Shown: positions 16,920 through 24,658 of the stretch, one piece after another | How positions within the stretch are numbered: position 1 is the first letter of the stretch | Layout of the letters: each line of letters begins with the position of its first letter | Source: Actinomadura nitritigenes | Lineage (GTDB): Bacteria > Actinomycetota > Actinomycetes > Streptosporangiales > Streptosporangiaceae | Assembly (NCBI RefSeq): GCF_017573545.1 | Contig: NZ_JAGEOK010000018.1 | Location: 142,649-206,648, forward strand | Reading direction: 5' to 3' | Length of the DNA stretch: 64,000 bases | The notes under the pieces: generated by a model | What the model was told of the DNA's origin: nothing | Databases searched by the model: none | What the model saw: the letters and a program-made list of their open reading frames with translations, nothing else | Translations under genes and position numbers: made by a program

Positions 16920-16973
16920 TGGACACGCATGTACCCAAACACTTACGCTGAGGTCTGGACACAGACGTATCCA
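16920..16973. promoter_or_regulatory. Two TetR-type operator palindromes
   Basis: Two 18-bp imperfect palindromes occur 36 bp apart. The first (16920-16937) has half-sites TGGACAC and GTACCCA; the second (16956-16973) has TGGACAC and GTATCCA. Both have a 4-bp spacer and are preceded by GTC. They lie between the divergent TetR and oxygenase start codons. Two copies of the same site are direct evidence for a dedicated operator; assignment to this TetR is inferred. Confidence 0.62.
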
Positions 16974-16994
16974 GAATCTGACGGGAGCGCCGGG

Positions 16995-17999
16995 ATGGCA
17001 CCCAGGACGAACATCCTCGCGGCACGATTCGAGCGGGCCTTCGACGCCGAGATCCGGTCCCGGTTCTTCCGGGGCCTGGAGTTCGCCGGACCCGAGGGCG
17101 ACCCGGGCTGGTTCGGCCCGGACAGCGCGGTCTGGTACGTCCACTCGCACCTGCCGACCCTGGTCCTCGGCCTGGTCGGCGCCGCCTACATCGAGGGCCT
17201 CGACCCCAGCATCAGCTGGATGGCCTACGACCACTCCCGCATCCCCGAGCGGGTGGACGGCGTGCCGACCGGCGGCGTCGACCCGGAGGGCGCCGCCGTC
17301 CGGCTCGGCCACTCGCTGTCGTTCTTCATCGGCACCGCCTACGGCTCCACCAAGACCGCCGAGCGGCTCGCCCGAACGGTCCGCGCGATGCACCACACCG
17401 TGAAGGGCACCCGCCCGGACGGCCTGCCGTACGACGCCGACGACCCCGACTGGCTGCGCTGGAACTACGCCACCGTCGTGTGGGGGCTCGCGACGGCCCA
17501 CGAGCGCTACCACCGCAGGCCGCTGCGCGGCGCCGACCTGGAGCGCTACTACGGCGAGTTCGTCCGGGTGGGGGAGGCGCTCGGCGGCACCGACCTGCCC
17601 GCCACGAAGGCGGAGGTCGCCGAGTGCCTGGAGTCCTACCTGCCGCGCCTGGCCGTCACGCCGATCAAGGCGTTCGCGACGGGCCCGAACCTGCGCGGCA
17701 ACGGCACCAAGCCGTGGGAGCCGGGCAGCCCGTTCATGGACTGGGCCGCACGCGACATGCTCCCCGAATGGGCGCAGAAGCTGGCCCTCTACCAGCGGCC
17801 CAACCCGCTGGTGCTGCGCATGCGCCGCAGCGCCCTCTGGGTCGCGCTCAACGGGCTGCACGACGCGACCGGCCCGCTGCCGGAGTTCCGGCAGGCCGAG
17901 GCCCGGGTCGCCGGCGGCGCCTCGGCGCCCGTCGCGGTGACCGCGCCGTCGGCGCCCGACCCCGAGCTGACCCGCGAGGAGGTGGAGGCCATCGCCTAG
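16995..17999 (+). CDS. MpaB / DUF2236 family oxygenase-like protein
   Basis: This 334-residue protein matches the DUF2236 family, which includes the fungal oxygenase MpaB and the heme-dependent latex-clearing proteins. Characteristic segments are FFIGTAYGSTKTAERLARTV, the RAMHHTVKGTRPDG region with probable heme-pocket histidines, and DPDWLRWNYATVVWG. Activities known in the family are oxidative C-C cleavage, but most bacterial members are uncharacterised. The ATG at 16995 was chosen for the GGGAG 7 bp upstream. An in-frame start at 16929 would place the operators inside the gene. The stop codon overlaps the convergent MFS stop (CTAG). Confidence 0.8.
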   Translation: MAPRTNILAARFERAFDAEIRSRFFRGLEFAGPEGDPGWFGPDSAVWYVHSHLPTLVLGLVGAAYIEGLDPSISWMAYDHSRIPERVDGVPTGGVDPEGAAVRLGHSLSFFIGTAYGSTKTAERLARTVRAMHHTVKGTRPDGLPYDADDPDWLRWNYATVVWGLATAHERYHRRPLRGADLERYYGEFVRVGEALGGTDLPATKAEVAECLESYLPRLAVTPIKAFATGPNLRGNGTKPWEPGSPFMDWAARDMLPEWAQKLALYQRPNPLVLRMRRSALWVALNGLHDATGPLPEFRQAEARVAGGASAPVAVTAPSAPDPELTREEVEAIA

Positions 18000-19465
18000 C
18001 GGGCCCGTTCCGCGCGGCGGGTGCCGAGGCAGGCCAGCACGGCGAGCGCGGACAGCGCCGCCATGCAGGCCAGCGCGTACCGGTAGCCGGTGACGAGCTG
18101 CTGGACGCCCTGCCCCGACACCCGCGACAGGTCCCCGGCGAAGACGTGCGCCCGCAGCGCCGCCGGCACCGGGCCCGCGATGATCGAGAAGGCCAGGGCG
18201 GTGCTCACCACGATGCCGGTGTTCTGCACCATCAGCCGCATCGCGTTGACGACGCCGAGCCGGTGCGACGGCAGGCCCCTCAGCAGGGCCGTCGCGTTGG
18301 AGGGCAGGAACGCGCCCGACCCGGCGCCCAGCAGCATCAGGCCCGCCGCCACCGGCGCGTACGGGACGTCCCGCCCGAGCGCCGCCAGCAGTTCGAGCAG
18401 CCCGAGCGTCGTCAGCGCGGCGGCGAGCACCGTCATGGTCCGGGCGCCGACGCGGTTCTCGAGGAAGCCCGCGCCGGTGGACGCCAGGACCGCGACCGCC
18501 GACATCGGCAGCACCTTGAGCCCGGCCGTGACGGGGTCGTCGCCCTGCACGGACTGGAAGAACAGCGCGAGCAGCACGACCGCGCCCATCCGCGCCGTCG
18601 CGTTGAGGAACGTGGCGAGCAGCCCGAGCGCGAACGGCGCGTCCCGGAACAGCGCGATGTCGACGACGGGACGGGAGGAGCGCCGCTCGACGGCGAGGAA
18701 GACCGGCAGCAGCACCGCGAACGCGGCGACGCCGCCGAGCACGACCGGGCTGCTCCATCCCCGCTCGTTGACCTGCGACAGCCCGAACAGCAGGCCGCCG
18801 AGCCCGGCGAGGACGAGCACGTTGCCGGGCACGTCGACGCCGCGCTCGCGCGAGGCCGCCTCCACGGGCCGCAGCGCGACGGCGCCCCAGACCAGGCACA
18901 GCACGCCGAACGGGACGTTGTACCAGAACACCCAGCGCCAGCCGAAGGCGTCGGTGAGGTAGCCGCCGAGGGTGGGCCCGGCCAGCTGCGCGATGGAGAA
19001 CGAGGCGGTGTAGACGCCCATGGCGCGGCCGAGCCGCTCGCGCGGGAACGCGTCGGTGACGATGGCGGCGCTGTTGGCCAGCAGCATCGCGCCGCCCGCG
19101 GCCTGCAGTACGCGCAGGCCGACGACCGTCCAGGCGGTCGGGGCGAAGCCGAGCAGCAGGCTCGCGAGGGTGTAGGCGCCGAGGCCGGACAGGTACATCG
19201 CGCGGCGGCCGAACATGTCGGCGAACCGCCCGAACACCACGATGAGGACGGTGTTGGCCAGCAGGAACGCCAGCAGCATCCAGTTCGCGGCGAGCGGCCC
19301 GGCGTGGAAGTGCCGCACCACCGAGGGCAGCGCGACGTTGAGGGTGTTGCCGCCGAGGCCGGTCAGCACGCTCGCCATGCTCACCGCGGACAGCGTCCAC
19401 CAGGGGTCGCCGGGCCGCCCGGCGGCGGGCTCCGGGCACCGGACGGCGGGCGTCGTCCCGGTCAC
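17996..19465 (-). CDS. MFS drug-efflux transporter, DHA2-like
   Basis: This 489-residue membrane protein has about 14 predicted helices, as in the DHA2 (EmrB/QacA) family. Motif A is GRFADMFGRRAMY after helix 2, and GPTLGGYLTDAFGWRWVFWYN resembles motif C and its following loop. It would export hydrophobic compounds using the proton gradient. The GTG start at 19465 has no Shine-Dalgarno. It overlaps in GTGA the stop of a short leader ORF that does have one, so initiation may be coupled. It is divergent from the TetR-ferredoxin-P450 operon and may share its regulator. Confidence 0.85.
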   Translation of the reverse strand: MTGTTPAVRCPEPAAGRPGDPWWTLSAVSMASVLTGLGGNTLNVALPSVVRHFHAGPLAANWMLLAFLLANTVLIVVFGRFADMFGRRAMYLSGLGAYTLASLLLGFAPTAWTVVGLRVLQAAGGAMLLANSAAIVTDAFPRERLGRAMGVYTASFSIAQLAGPTLGGYLTDAFGWRWVFWYNVPFGVLCLVWGAVALRPVEAASRERGVDVPGNVLVLAGLGGLLFGLSQVNERGWSSPVVLGGVAAFAVLLPVFLAVERRSSRPVVDIALFRDAPFALGLLATFLNATARMGAVVLLALFFQSVQGDDPVTAGLKVLPMSAVAVLASTGAGFLENRVGARTMTVLAAALTTLGLLELLAALGRDVPYAPVAAGLMLLGAGSGAFLPSNATALLRGLPSHRLGVVNAMRLMVQNTGIVVSTALAFSIIAGPVPAALRAHVFAGDLSRVSGQGVQQLVTGYRYALACMAALSALAVLACLGTRRAERAR

Positions 19466-19488
19466 GCGGGTGCGCCGTCGTCGCCCAT
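19462..19488 (-). CDS. Eight-codon leader ORF coupled to the MFS gene
   Basis: An ATG at 19488 preceded by GGGAGG (5-bp spacing) opens an 8-codon frame, MGDDGAPA. Its TGA overlaps the MFS GTG in a GTGA junction. The MFS start itself lacks a ribosome-binding site. The arrangement looks like a translational-coupling leader, but no experiment or conservation supports it here. Confidence 0.35.
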   Translation of the reverse strand: MGDDGAPA

Positions 19489-19523
19489 GCGGGCCTCCCG
19501 GCCGACGAGGGAACGAACCTCTT

Positions 19524-19596
19524 TCTAGATCTTGATACTAGAACTTGATTCGAGAATCCAGTCCTTGACGGTACTGAATGAACGGTCGTTTAATTT
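19524..19596. promoter_or_regulatory. Divergent promoter/operator region for the TetR-P450 operon and MFS gene
   Basis: On the plus strand TTGACG (19565-19570) and TTTAAT (19589-19594) are spaced 18 bp apart, with transcription predicted just before the ATG at 19602. An inverted repeat AACG-GT-CGTT (19581-19590) sits between and overlaps these boxes, as expected for TetR repression. Upstream, TCTAG/CTAGA (19524-19542) and GATTC/GAATC (19547-19558) form further short inverted repeats that may serve the MFS gene. Confidence 0.5.
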
Positions 19597-19601
19597 CGTC
19601 C

Positions 19602-20273
19602 ATGGGCCGGATCGCGGGCGTCACGGCCGCCGAGACGCGGGAGCGGCTGCTGCGCGCGGCGGCCGGTGTCTTCGCCGAGCGCGGCTACGACGGCACGCGC
19701 GTCGCCGACATCGCGGCCGCCGCCGGAGTCAGCAACGGCGCGCTCTACGCCCACTTCGGCTCGAAGGGCGAGCTGCTGGTGGCGGCGCTGCGCACGCACG
19801 GCCGGCGGATGCTGGCCGAGCTCGTCGCCGCCGACCCGGAGCGCCCGATCACCGAGTCGCTGCTGATCATCGGGCGGTGGCTGCCGAAGCGCCGGGACGC
19901 GCGCGGCCACCTCGTCGTCGAGGCGCTCGTGGCGGCCCGCCGCGACGCCGACGTGGCGCGGCCGATGCACGACTACATGGGCGAGCGCGCCGCCGTGCTG
20001 GAGGAGCTGGTGCGCGCGGCGCAGGCCGGCGGGGAGATGGACGGCGCGCTCTCGCCCGAGGCCGTCGCGCACTTCTGCCTGCTGCTGGCGATGGGCAGCG
20101 TGCTGGTCCCGCCGGAGATGCACGGCGTCGGCGACGAGGAGTGGTCCGCGCTGCTCACCCGCGTGGTGGCGGCCTTCGCGCCGGCCGATCCCGCGCCGGC
20201 CGATCCCGCGCCGGCCCGTCCCGCACCGGGGGAGCCGGCCGGTTCCGAAGCGGAGACAGGAGGAACGCGATGA
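19602..20273 (+). CDS. TetR family transcriptional regulator
   Basis: This 223-residue regulator has a canonical N-terminal TetR helix-turn-helix: TRERLLRAAAGVFAERGYDG, VADIAAAAGVSNGALYAHFGSK. The C-terminus ends in a Pro/Ala-rich tail containing repeats of ADPAP. The ATG at 19602 was preferred to one at 19578 because the latter lies inside the operator-like repeat and the former fits a leaderless start from the promoter. Its stop overlaps the ferredoxin ATG (ATGA), so it is the first gene of a TetR-ferredoxin-P450 operon and probably autoregulates it. The divergent MFS gene may be a second target. Confidence 0.85.
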   Translation: MGRIAGVTAAETRERLLRAAAGVFAERGYDGTRVADIAAAAGVSNGALYAHFGSKGELLVAALRTHGRRMLAELVAADPERPITESLLIIGRWLPKRRDARGHLVVEALVAARRDADVARPMHDYMGERAAVLEELVRAAQAGGEMDGALSPEAVAHFCLLLAMGSVLVPPEMHGVGDEEWSALLTRVVAAFAPADPAPADPAPARPAPGEPAGSEAETGGTR

Positions 20274-20476
20274 AGGTGCGGATCGATCCCGGGCGCTGCC
20301 AGGGGCACGGCCGCTGCTACGACCTGGCCCCCGGCCTGTTCGGCGAGGACGACGAGGGCTACGGCACCGTCCTCGGCGACGGGACCGTCCCGGCGGACGG
20401 GGAGCAGGACGCGCGCCGCGCGGCGGCCAACTGCCCCGAGCGCGCGATCACCGTCGTGAAGGAGGCGGAGGCATGA
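20270..20476 (+). CDS. Ferredoxin, probably [3Fe-4S]
   Basis: This 68-residue ferredoxin has the actinobacterial P450-partner pattern: CQGHGRC near the N-terminus and a distal NCPERAI. The second Cys of a [4Fe-4S] motif is replaced by His, which gives a three-Cys site. It would pass electrons to the P450 encoded immediately downstream. An AGGAACG precedes the ATG, and both ends overlap neighbouring genes by 4 bp (ATGA). No ferredoxin reductase is encoded nearby. Confidence 0.88.
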   Translation: MKVRIDPGRCQGHGRCYDLAPGLFGEDDEGYGTVLGDGTVPADGEQDARRAAANCPERAITVVKEAEA

Positions 20477-21747
20477 CCACCGAGGACGACCGCTTCACCC
20501 AGGGCTTCGAGGAGATGCGCGAGAGCCGGCCGCTCGGCACGCGCAACGAGGTCGTCACCGGCCCCGTGGCGGACTGGGCGACCGACTTCTCCCACATGGA
20601 GCCCGAATGGGCGGCCGACCCCTACCCGATCCAGGACGACCTGCGGCGGCGCTGCCCGATCGCGCACACCGGCCGGTTCGGCGGCGGCTGGCTGCCGACG
20701 CGCTACGAGGACGTCAGCGCGATCGCCTACGACACCGAGCGCTTCTCGTCCCGGTCGATCGTCATGAGCAACTTCCGGCCGCCGCTGGAGGCGGCGCCGG
20801 TGGGCGGGGTGCCGCCGATCTCGTCCGACCCGCCGTTCCACCACGACGCGCGCAAGCTGCTGCTGCCGGCCTTCACCAAGACGGCCGTCTCCCGGCTGGA
20901 GCCGGCGACCCGCGCGTTCTGCCACTCGCTCCTCGACGGCCTCCAGGGGGACGAGGTCGTCGACGCCGCCCGCGACTACGCCCAGCACATCCCGATGCGG
21001 GTGATCGCGGACATGCTCGGGTTCCCGCCGGAGGACGGCCCGAAGTTCCGCGAGTTCGTGGAGAACGCGCTGGAGGGCGTCAACCGGCCGCCGGACGAGC
21101 GCATCGCGCGGATGGAGAAGCTGTTCGACTACCTGCTCGACCAGATCCGCGACCACGTCGACCGCCCGCGCGACGACCTCACCACCTACCTGATCAACGC
21201 CGAGCTGTACGGCCGCAGGCTCGACCCGTCGCACGTCTCGGGGACGATGGCGCTGCTGCTGATCGCGGGCATCGACACCACGTGGAGCGCGATCGGCGCG
21301 TCGCTGTGGCACCTCGCCGGGACGCCCGCCGACCGGGAGCGGCTGGTCGCCGAACCGGAGCTGCTGCCGACGGCGATGGAGGAGTTCCTGCGCGCCTACG
21401 CGCCGGTCACCATGGCGCGGCTGGTGAAGCAGGACATGCACTGGCGCGGCGCCGACATGAGGGCCGAGGACTGGATCCTGCTGTCGTTCCCCGCCGCCAA
21501 CCGCGACCCCGAGCAGTTCGACCGCGCGGGCGAGGTCGTCATCGACCGCGAGGTCAACCGGCACGCCGCGTTCGGCCTCGGCATCCACCGGTGCGTGGGC
21601 TCGCACCTGGCCCGCATGGAGCTGCGCGTCGCCCTCGAGGTCTGGCTCGAGCGGTTCCCGCGCTTCACGCTCGACGACCCGTCGGCGGTGACGTGGTCCG
21701 CCGGGCAGGTCCGCGGCCCCCGCACCCTGCCCCTCCGCGTCGGCTGA
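20473..21747 (+). CDS. Cytochrome P450
   Basis: This 424-residue soluble class I P450 has the heme-binding loop FGLGIHRCVGSHLAR with Cys374. The oxygen-binding I-helix reads LIAGIDTTWS, and the K-helix EEFLR is present. It would insert oxygen into a hydrophobic substrate, with electrons from the co-encoded ferredoxin. The sequence does not fit a subfamily I can name with certainty. Coupling to a TetR gene and a divergent efflux pump suggests inducible oxidation of a xenobiotic or secondary metabolite. A 10-bp-stem hairpin terminator follows the stop codon. Confidence 0.9.
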   Translation: MTTEDDRFTQGFEEMRESRPLGTRNEVVTGPVADWATDFSHMEPEWAADPYPIQDDLRRRCPIAHTGRFGGGWLPTRYEDVSAIAYDTERFSSRSIVMSNFRPPLEAAPVGGVPPISSDPPFHHDARKLLLPAFTKTAVSRLEPATRAFCHSLLDGLQGDEVVDAARDYAQHIPMRVIADMLGFPPEDGPKFREFVENALEGVNRPPDERIARMEKLFDYLLDQIRDHVDRPRDDLTTYLINAELYGRRLDPSHVSGTMALLLIAGIDTTWSAIGASLWHLAGTPADRERLVAEPELLPTAMEEFLRAYAPVTMARLVKQDMHWRGADMRAEDWILLSFPAANRDPEQFDRAGEVVIDREVNRHAAFGLGIHRCVGSHLARMELRVALEVWLERFPRFTLDDPSAVTWSAGQVRGPRTLPLRVG

Positions 21748-21757
21748 CCGTCCCTCC

Positions 21758-21780
21758 GGGCGCGGCCCCCGGCCGCGCCC
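21758..21780 (+). terminator. Hairpin terminator after the P450 gene
   Basis: GGGCGCGGCC pairs perfectly with GGCCGCGCCC around a CCC loop, 11 bp after the P450 stop codon. Downstream, the stretch to 21838 repeats GGGCCCGGTCACGC twice, and this may also fold. Confidence 0.65.
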
Positions 21781-21828
21781 GGCCACGGTCACCCGGGCTT
21801 GTCACCGGGCCCGGTCACGCGGGCCCGG

Positions 21829-22188
21829 TCACGCGGGTTCGGGCGGCTCGTCGCGGATGTCGAAGACGCGCTCCAGCCCCGTGACCCGCAGCACGTTGCG
21901 GACGCGCTCGGTCGGGCGCACCAGCACGAACCGGCCCTTCATCGCGGCGATCCGCTTGCTCGCCCGGATCAGGACGTTCAGCCCCGACGAGTCGCAGAAC
22001 GTCATGCGGGTGACGTCCACGACGATCCGCGGCCGCCCCTCCGCGCCGATCGCCTTCGACAACTGCTCGTCCAAGGTCCCGGCGGTGGCGAGGTCCAGCT
22101 CTCCCTCGACCGACACCACCGTCCAGCCCTCGTGCTCGGCGACGTCGAAACTCGCGCCGTCGCGCTGCGCGCCACCAGCGGCCCCCAT
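21829..22188 (-). CDS. Anti-sigma factor antagonist (STAS domain)
   Basis: This 119-residue single-domain STAS protein resembles SpoIIAA/RsbV/BldG. The phosphorylatable Ser is in MTFCDSSGLNVLIRA. When unphosphorylated, such proteins bind an anti-sigma kinase and free a sigma factor. No RsbW-type kinase gene is adjacent. The SigB/F-like sigma factor at 34495-35355 is a conceivable indirect target. The stop is opposite the P450 terminator region. Confidence 0.85.
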   Translation of the reverse strand: MGAAGGAQRDGASFDVAEHEGWTVVSVEGELDLATAGTLDEQLSKAIGAEGRPRIVVDVTRMTFCDSSGLNVLIRASKRIAAMKGRFVLVRPTERVRNVLRVTGLERVFDIRDEPPEPA

Positions 22189-22228
22189 GCGCTCAACCTC
22201 CGATCCCTTCCCCCGGAACCCTAGGGGA

Positions 22229-23257
22229 TCAGTGGCGCAGCAGCCTGGCGGCGCCGACGGCCGCTCCCGTGGCGGCCGCGCCCGCCGTCGCCGCTCCGAC
22301 CAGGTACTTGTGCTTCGCCGCCCACAGCTGCGGGCTGCGCGGATGGGCCTCCTCGTCGAACCGGCCGTGCGCGCCGTAGTCGCGGCCGCCGGTGCCGTCC
22401 GCGGGCTCCCACAGGTTCGCGGCCTGGTCCGGCGGGCGCGGCTGCTCGGTCTGCTGCGACGAGAACGCGGTCCTCGCCAGGTAGCGGTCGAGGAGCCCCG
22501 CGGCGAACTTGTTCGCGATCAGCGTGCCGACCGTGCTCCCGCCGACCCAGTACTCCCGGCGCCGCGGATGCTCCGCCGCGTACAGCAGGGCGTCGGCCGC
22601 GATCTCCGGCTGGTAGATGGGCGGGACCGGCTGCGCGCGGCGCGGCAGCCGCGACAGCACCCAGCTGAACTGCGGGGTGTTGACGCCCGGCATCTCCACC
22701 ATCGTCACCTTCACGCCAGGGCACACGTGCAGCAGCTCGGCCCGCAGCGAGTCGTGGAGGCCCTGGACGGCGTGCTTGGCGCCGCAGTACCCGCTCTGCA
22801 GCGGGATCCCGCGGTAGGCCAGCGCCGACCCGCACTGGACGATCACGCCGCGCCCGCGCGGCATCATCCGCTTGAGCGCCGCCCGCGTGCCGTTGGCGTA
22901 GCCGAGGTAGGTGACGTCGGTGATGCGCTTGAACTCGTCCGGCTCGATCTCCCAGAACGGCGCGAACACCGAGGAGAACGCCACGTTCACCCACACGTCG
23001 ATGGGCCCGAGCTCCTCCTCGGCGCGCTGCGCCGCCGCCTCCACCCCGCCGTCGTCGGCGACGTCGACGCTGATCGGCAGCGCGCGCCCGCCGGCCTTGC
23101 CGACGTCCTCGGCGGCGCCCTCCAGGCCCTCCTCGCCGCGCGCCAGCAGCGCGACCTTGGCGCCGCGCCCGCCGAACGCCCGGGCGGCCGCGCGGCCGAT
23201 GCCCCCGCTGGCGCCGGTTATCACCACGACGCTGTCCTCGTCGATCCCGTACTTCAT
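22229..23257 (-). CDS. Short-chain dehydrogenase/reductase with C-terminal extension
   Basis: This 342-residue SDR has VVITGASGGIGRAAARAFG for nucleotide binding and YCGAKHA as the catalytic Tyr-Lys motif. A Ser lies in CGSALAY. After the SDR core (about 250 residues) there is an extra tail ending in a hydrophobic Ala/Gly segment (LVGAATAGAAATGAAVG), possibly a membrane anchor. The ATG at 23257 has AGGAGG 7 bp upstream. The upstream in-frame residues lack SDR features. The substrate is unknown. A very similar layout is common in actinomycete SDRs annotated only by family. Confidence 0.83.
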   Translation of the reverse strand: MKYGIDEDSVVVITGASGGIGRAAARAFGGRGAKVALLARGEEGLEGAAEDVGKAGGRALPISVDVADDGGVEAAAQRAEEELGPIDVWVNVAFSSVFAPFWEIEPDEFKRITDVTYLGYANGTRAALKRMMPRGRGVIVQCGSALAYRGIPLQSGYCGAKHAVQGLHDSLRAELLHVCPGVKVTMVEMPGVNTPQFSWVLSRLPRRAQPVPPIYQPEIAADALLYAAEHPRRREYWVGGSTVGTLIANKFAAGLLDRYLARTAFSSQQTEQPRPPDQAANLWEPADGTGGRDYGAHGRFDEEAHPRSPQLWAAKHKYLVGAATAGAAATGAAVGAARLLRH

Positions 23258-23381
23258 CACCGTCCTCCTACCGGCTCGGTCAAGGAGGAGTGCCCGCACA
23301 GACGCGTCCGTAACGCGGCCTGATCCCGGGTTCGCCCCGTCCCGTTCCATCGCGGGTGCGGGGCTCGGCGGAAGGCCGCCA

Positions 23382-24590
23382 CTACGGGCCGCACAGGGGG
23401 AGGCGCAGGACCATGCACGTGCCGGACGGCCGGTCGGCGATGTTCAGGGTCCCCCCGTGGGCGGCGGCGACCTGGCGGGCGATCGCGAGCCCCAGGCCGG
23501 TGCCCTCCGGCTCGCGGCTGCGCGCGTCGGGGCGGCGGTAGAACCGGTGGAAGACCGCCTCCCGCTCCTCCGGCGGGATGCCCGGCCCGTCGTCGACGAC
23601 CTGGAGGACCGCCTGGCCGCCCTCGCGGGCGAGCAGCACCTCGACCCGGCTCTTCGCGTGCCGCTCGGCGTTGGACACGAGGTTGCGCAGCAGCCGCGCC
23701 AGCCGGACGGCCGACCCCTCCACCTCCAGGCCGGGCTCCAGGCGCGACGTGACGGCGACGCCGGGTTCACGACCGGCCAGCTCGTCCTCCACGAGCCGGG
23801 TCAGGTCCACGGTGCCGGTCCTGACCGGCGCGCCCGCCTCAAGCCGGGCCAGCTCCAGCAGGTCCGAGACGATGGCGCCGAGCCGCTCGGCGTCGTCCAG
23901 CGCCGCGTGCAGGATCGCGCGCGAGTCGGACTCCGGGTCGGCGAGCGCGAGCTGCAGCCGGGTCTGCAGCCCGGTGAGCGGCCCGCGCAGGTCGTGCGAG
24001 GTGTCGGCGACCACCTGCTGCTGCCGCCGCAGGGCTTCGTGCATCGCGGCCGTCGCCCGGTGCTCGTCCTGCCGCGCGCGGTGCAGCCGGTCGTTGACCT
24101 CCTGCAGCTCGCGCGTCCGGGCGAACAGCTCCGCCTCCACTCCCTCGATCGCGGCCTCGGACGACGGTGTCTTCCCTGACCGCGCGGCGCGCAGCTGCTG
24201 GATGTAGGAGGTCACCTCCTCCACGCGGTGCAGGAGGGCGGTGACCGTGCCCTCCGGGCCGAGTAGCGGCGCGTTCCGGATGCTCCAGTACCGCTCCTCG
24301 TAGACCCCGGGCCGGTCGGCGGCCTCGACGTCGTAACGCTGCAGGGGCATGATGTCGGTCTCGCGCTCCGCCAGCACCCGTTCCAGGGACGTCCGCACCT
24401 CGGACACACCCTGCGCGGCGGGGCCGCCGGGGAACACCTCGTAGAACAGGCGGCCGATCAGGTGCTCACGGGATTGCCCCGAGAGCCGTTCATAGGTGCA
24501 GTTGACCATCACGTACCGCAGATCGGGCGTGAGCACCGCGCAGCCGACGGGCAACGCGTCGAAGACCGCCGACAGGTCGATCTCGGCCAT
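23382..24590 (-). CDS. PAS-domain sensor histidine kinase
   Basis: The 402-residue protein has an N-terminal PAS domain (about 1-130), a coiled coil (about 145-190), a HisKA domain with phospho-acceptor His199 in DTSHDLRGPL, and a HATPase domain. The N-box is NLVSNAERHA, and the G boxes are VDDGPGIPP and GTGLGLAIARQ. It lacks a signal peptide and membrane helices, so it is a cytoplasmic sensor. There is no response regulator next to it, so it is an orphan. The ATG at 24590 fits the PAS start; the ribosome-binding site is poor. Confidence 0.85.
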   Translation of the reverse strand: MAEIDLSAVFDALPVGCAVLTPDLRYVMVNCTYERLSGQSREHLIGRLFYEVFPGGPAAQGVSEVRTSLERVLAERETDIMPLQRYDVEAADRPGVYEERYWSIRNAPLLGPEGTVTALLHRVEEVTSYIQQLRAARSGKTPSSEAAIEGVEAELFARTRELQEVNDRLHRARQDEHRATAAMHEALRRQQQVVADTSHDLRGPLTGLQTRLQLALADPESDSRAILHAALDDAERLGAIVSDLLELARLEAGAPVRTGTVDLTRLVEDELAGREPGVAVTSRLEPGLEVEGSAVRLARLLRNLVSNAERHAKSRVEVLLAREGGQAVLQVVDDGPGIPPEEREAVFHRFYRRPDARSREPEGTGLGLAIARQVAAAHGGTLNIADRPSGTCMVLRLPLCGP

Positions 24591-24658
24591 TCCTGATACG
24601 TATCCATTTCGGGCAAACGGCCGGGAAGCCGCGGGCATCCCGGCCGCAAAAACCCGTC

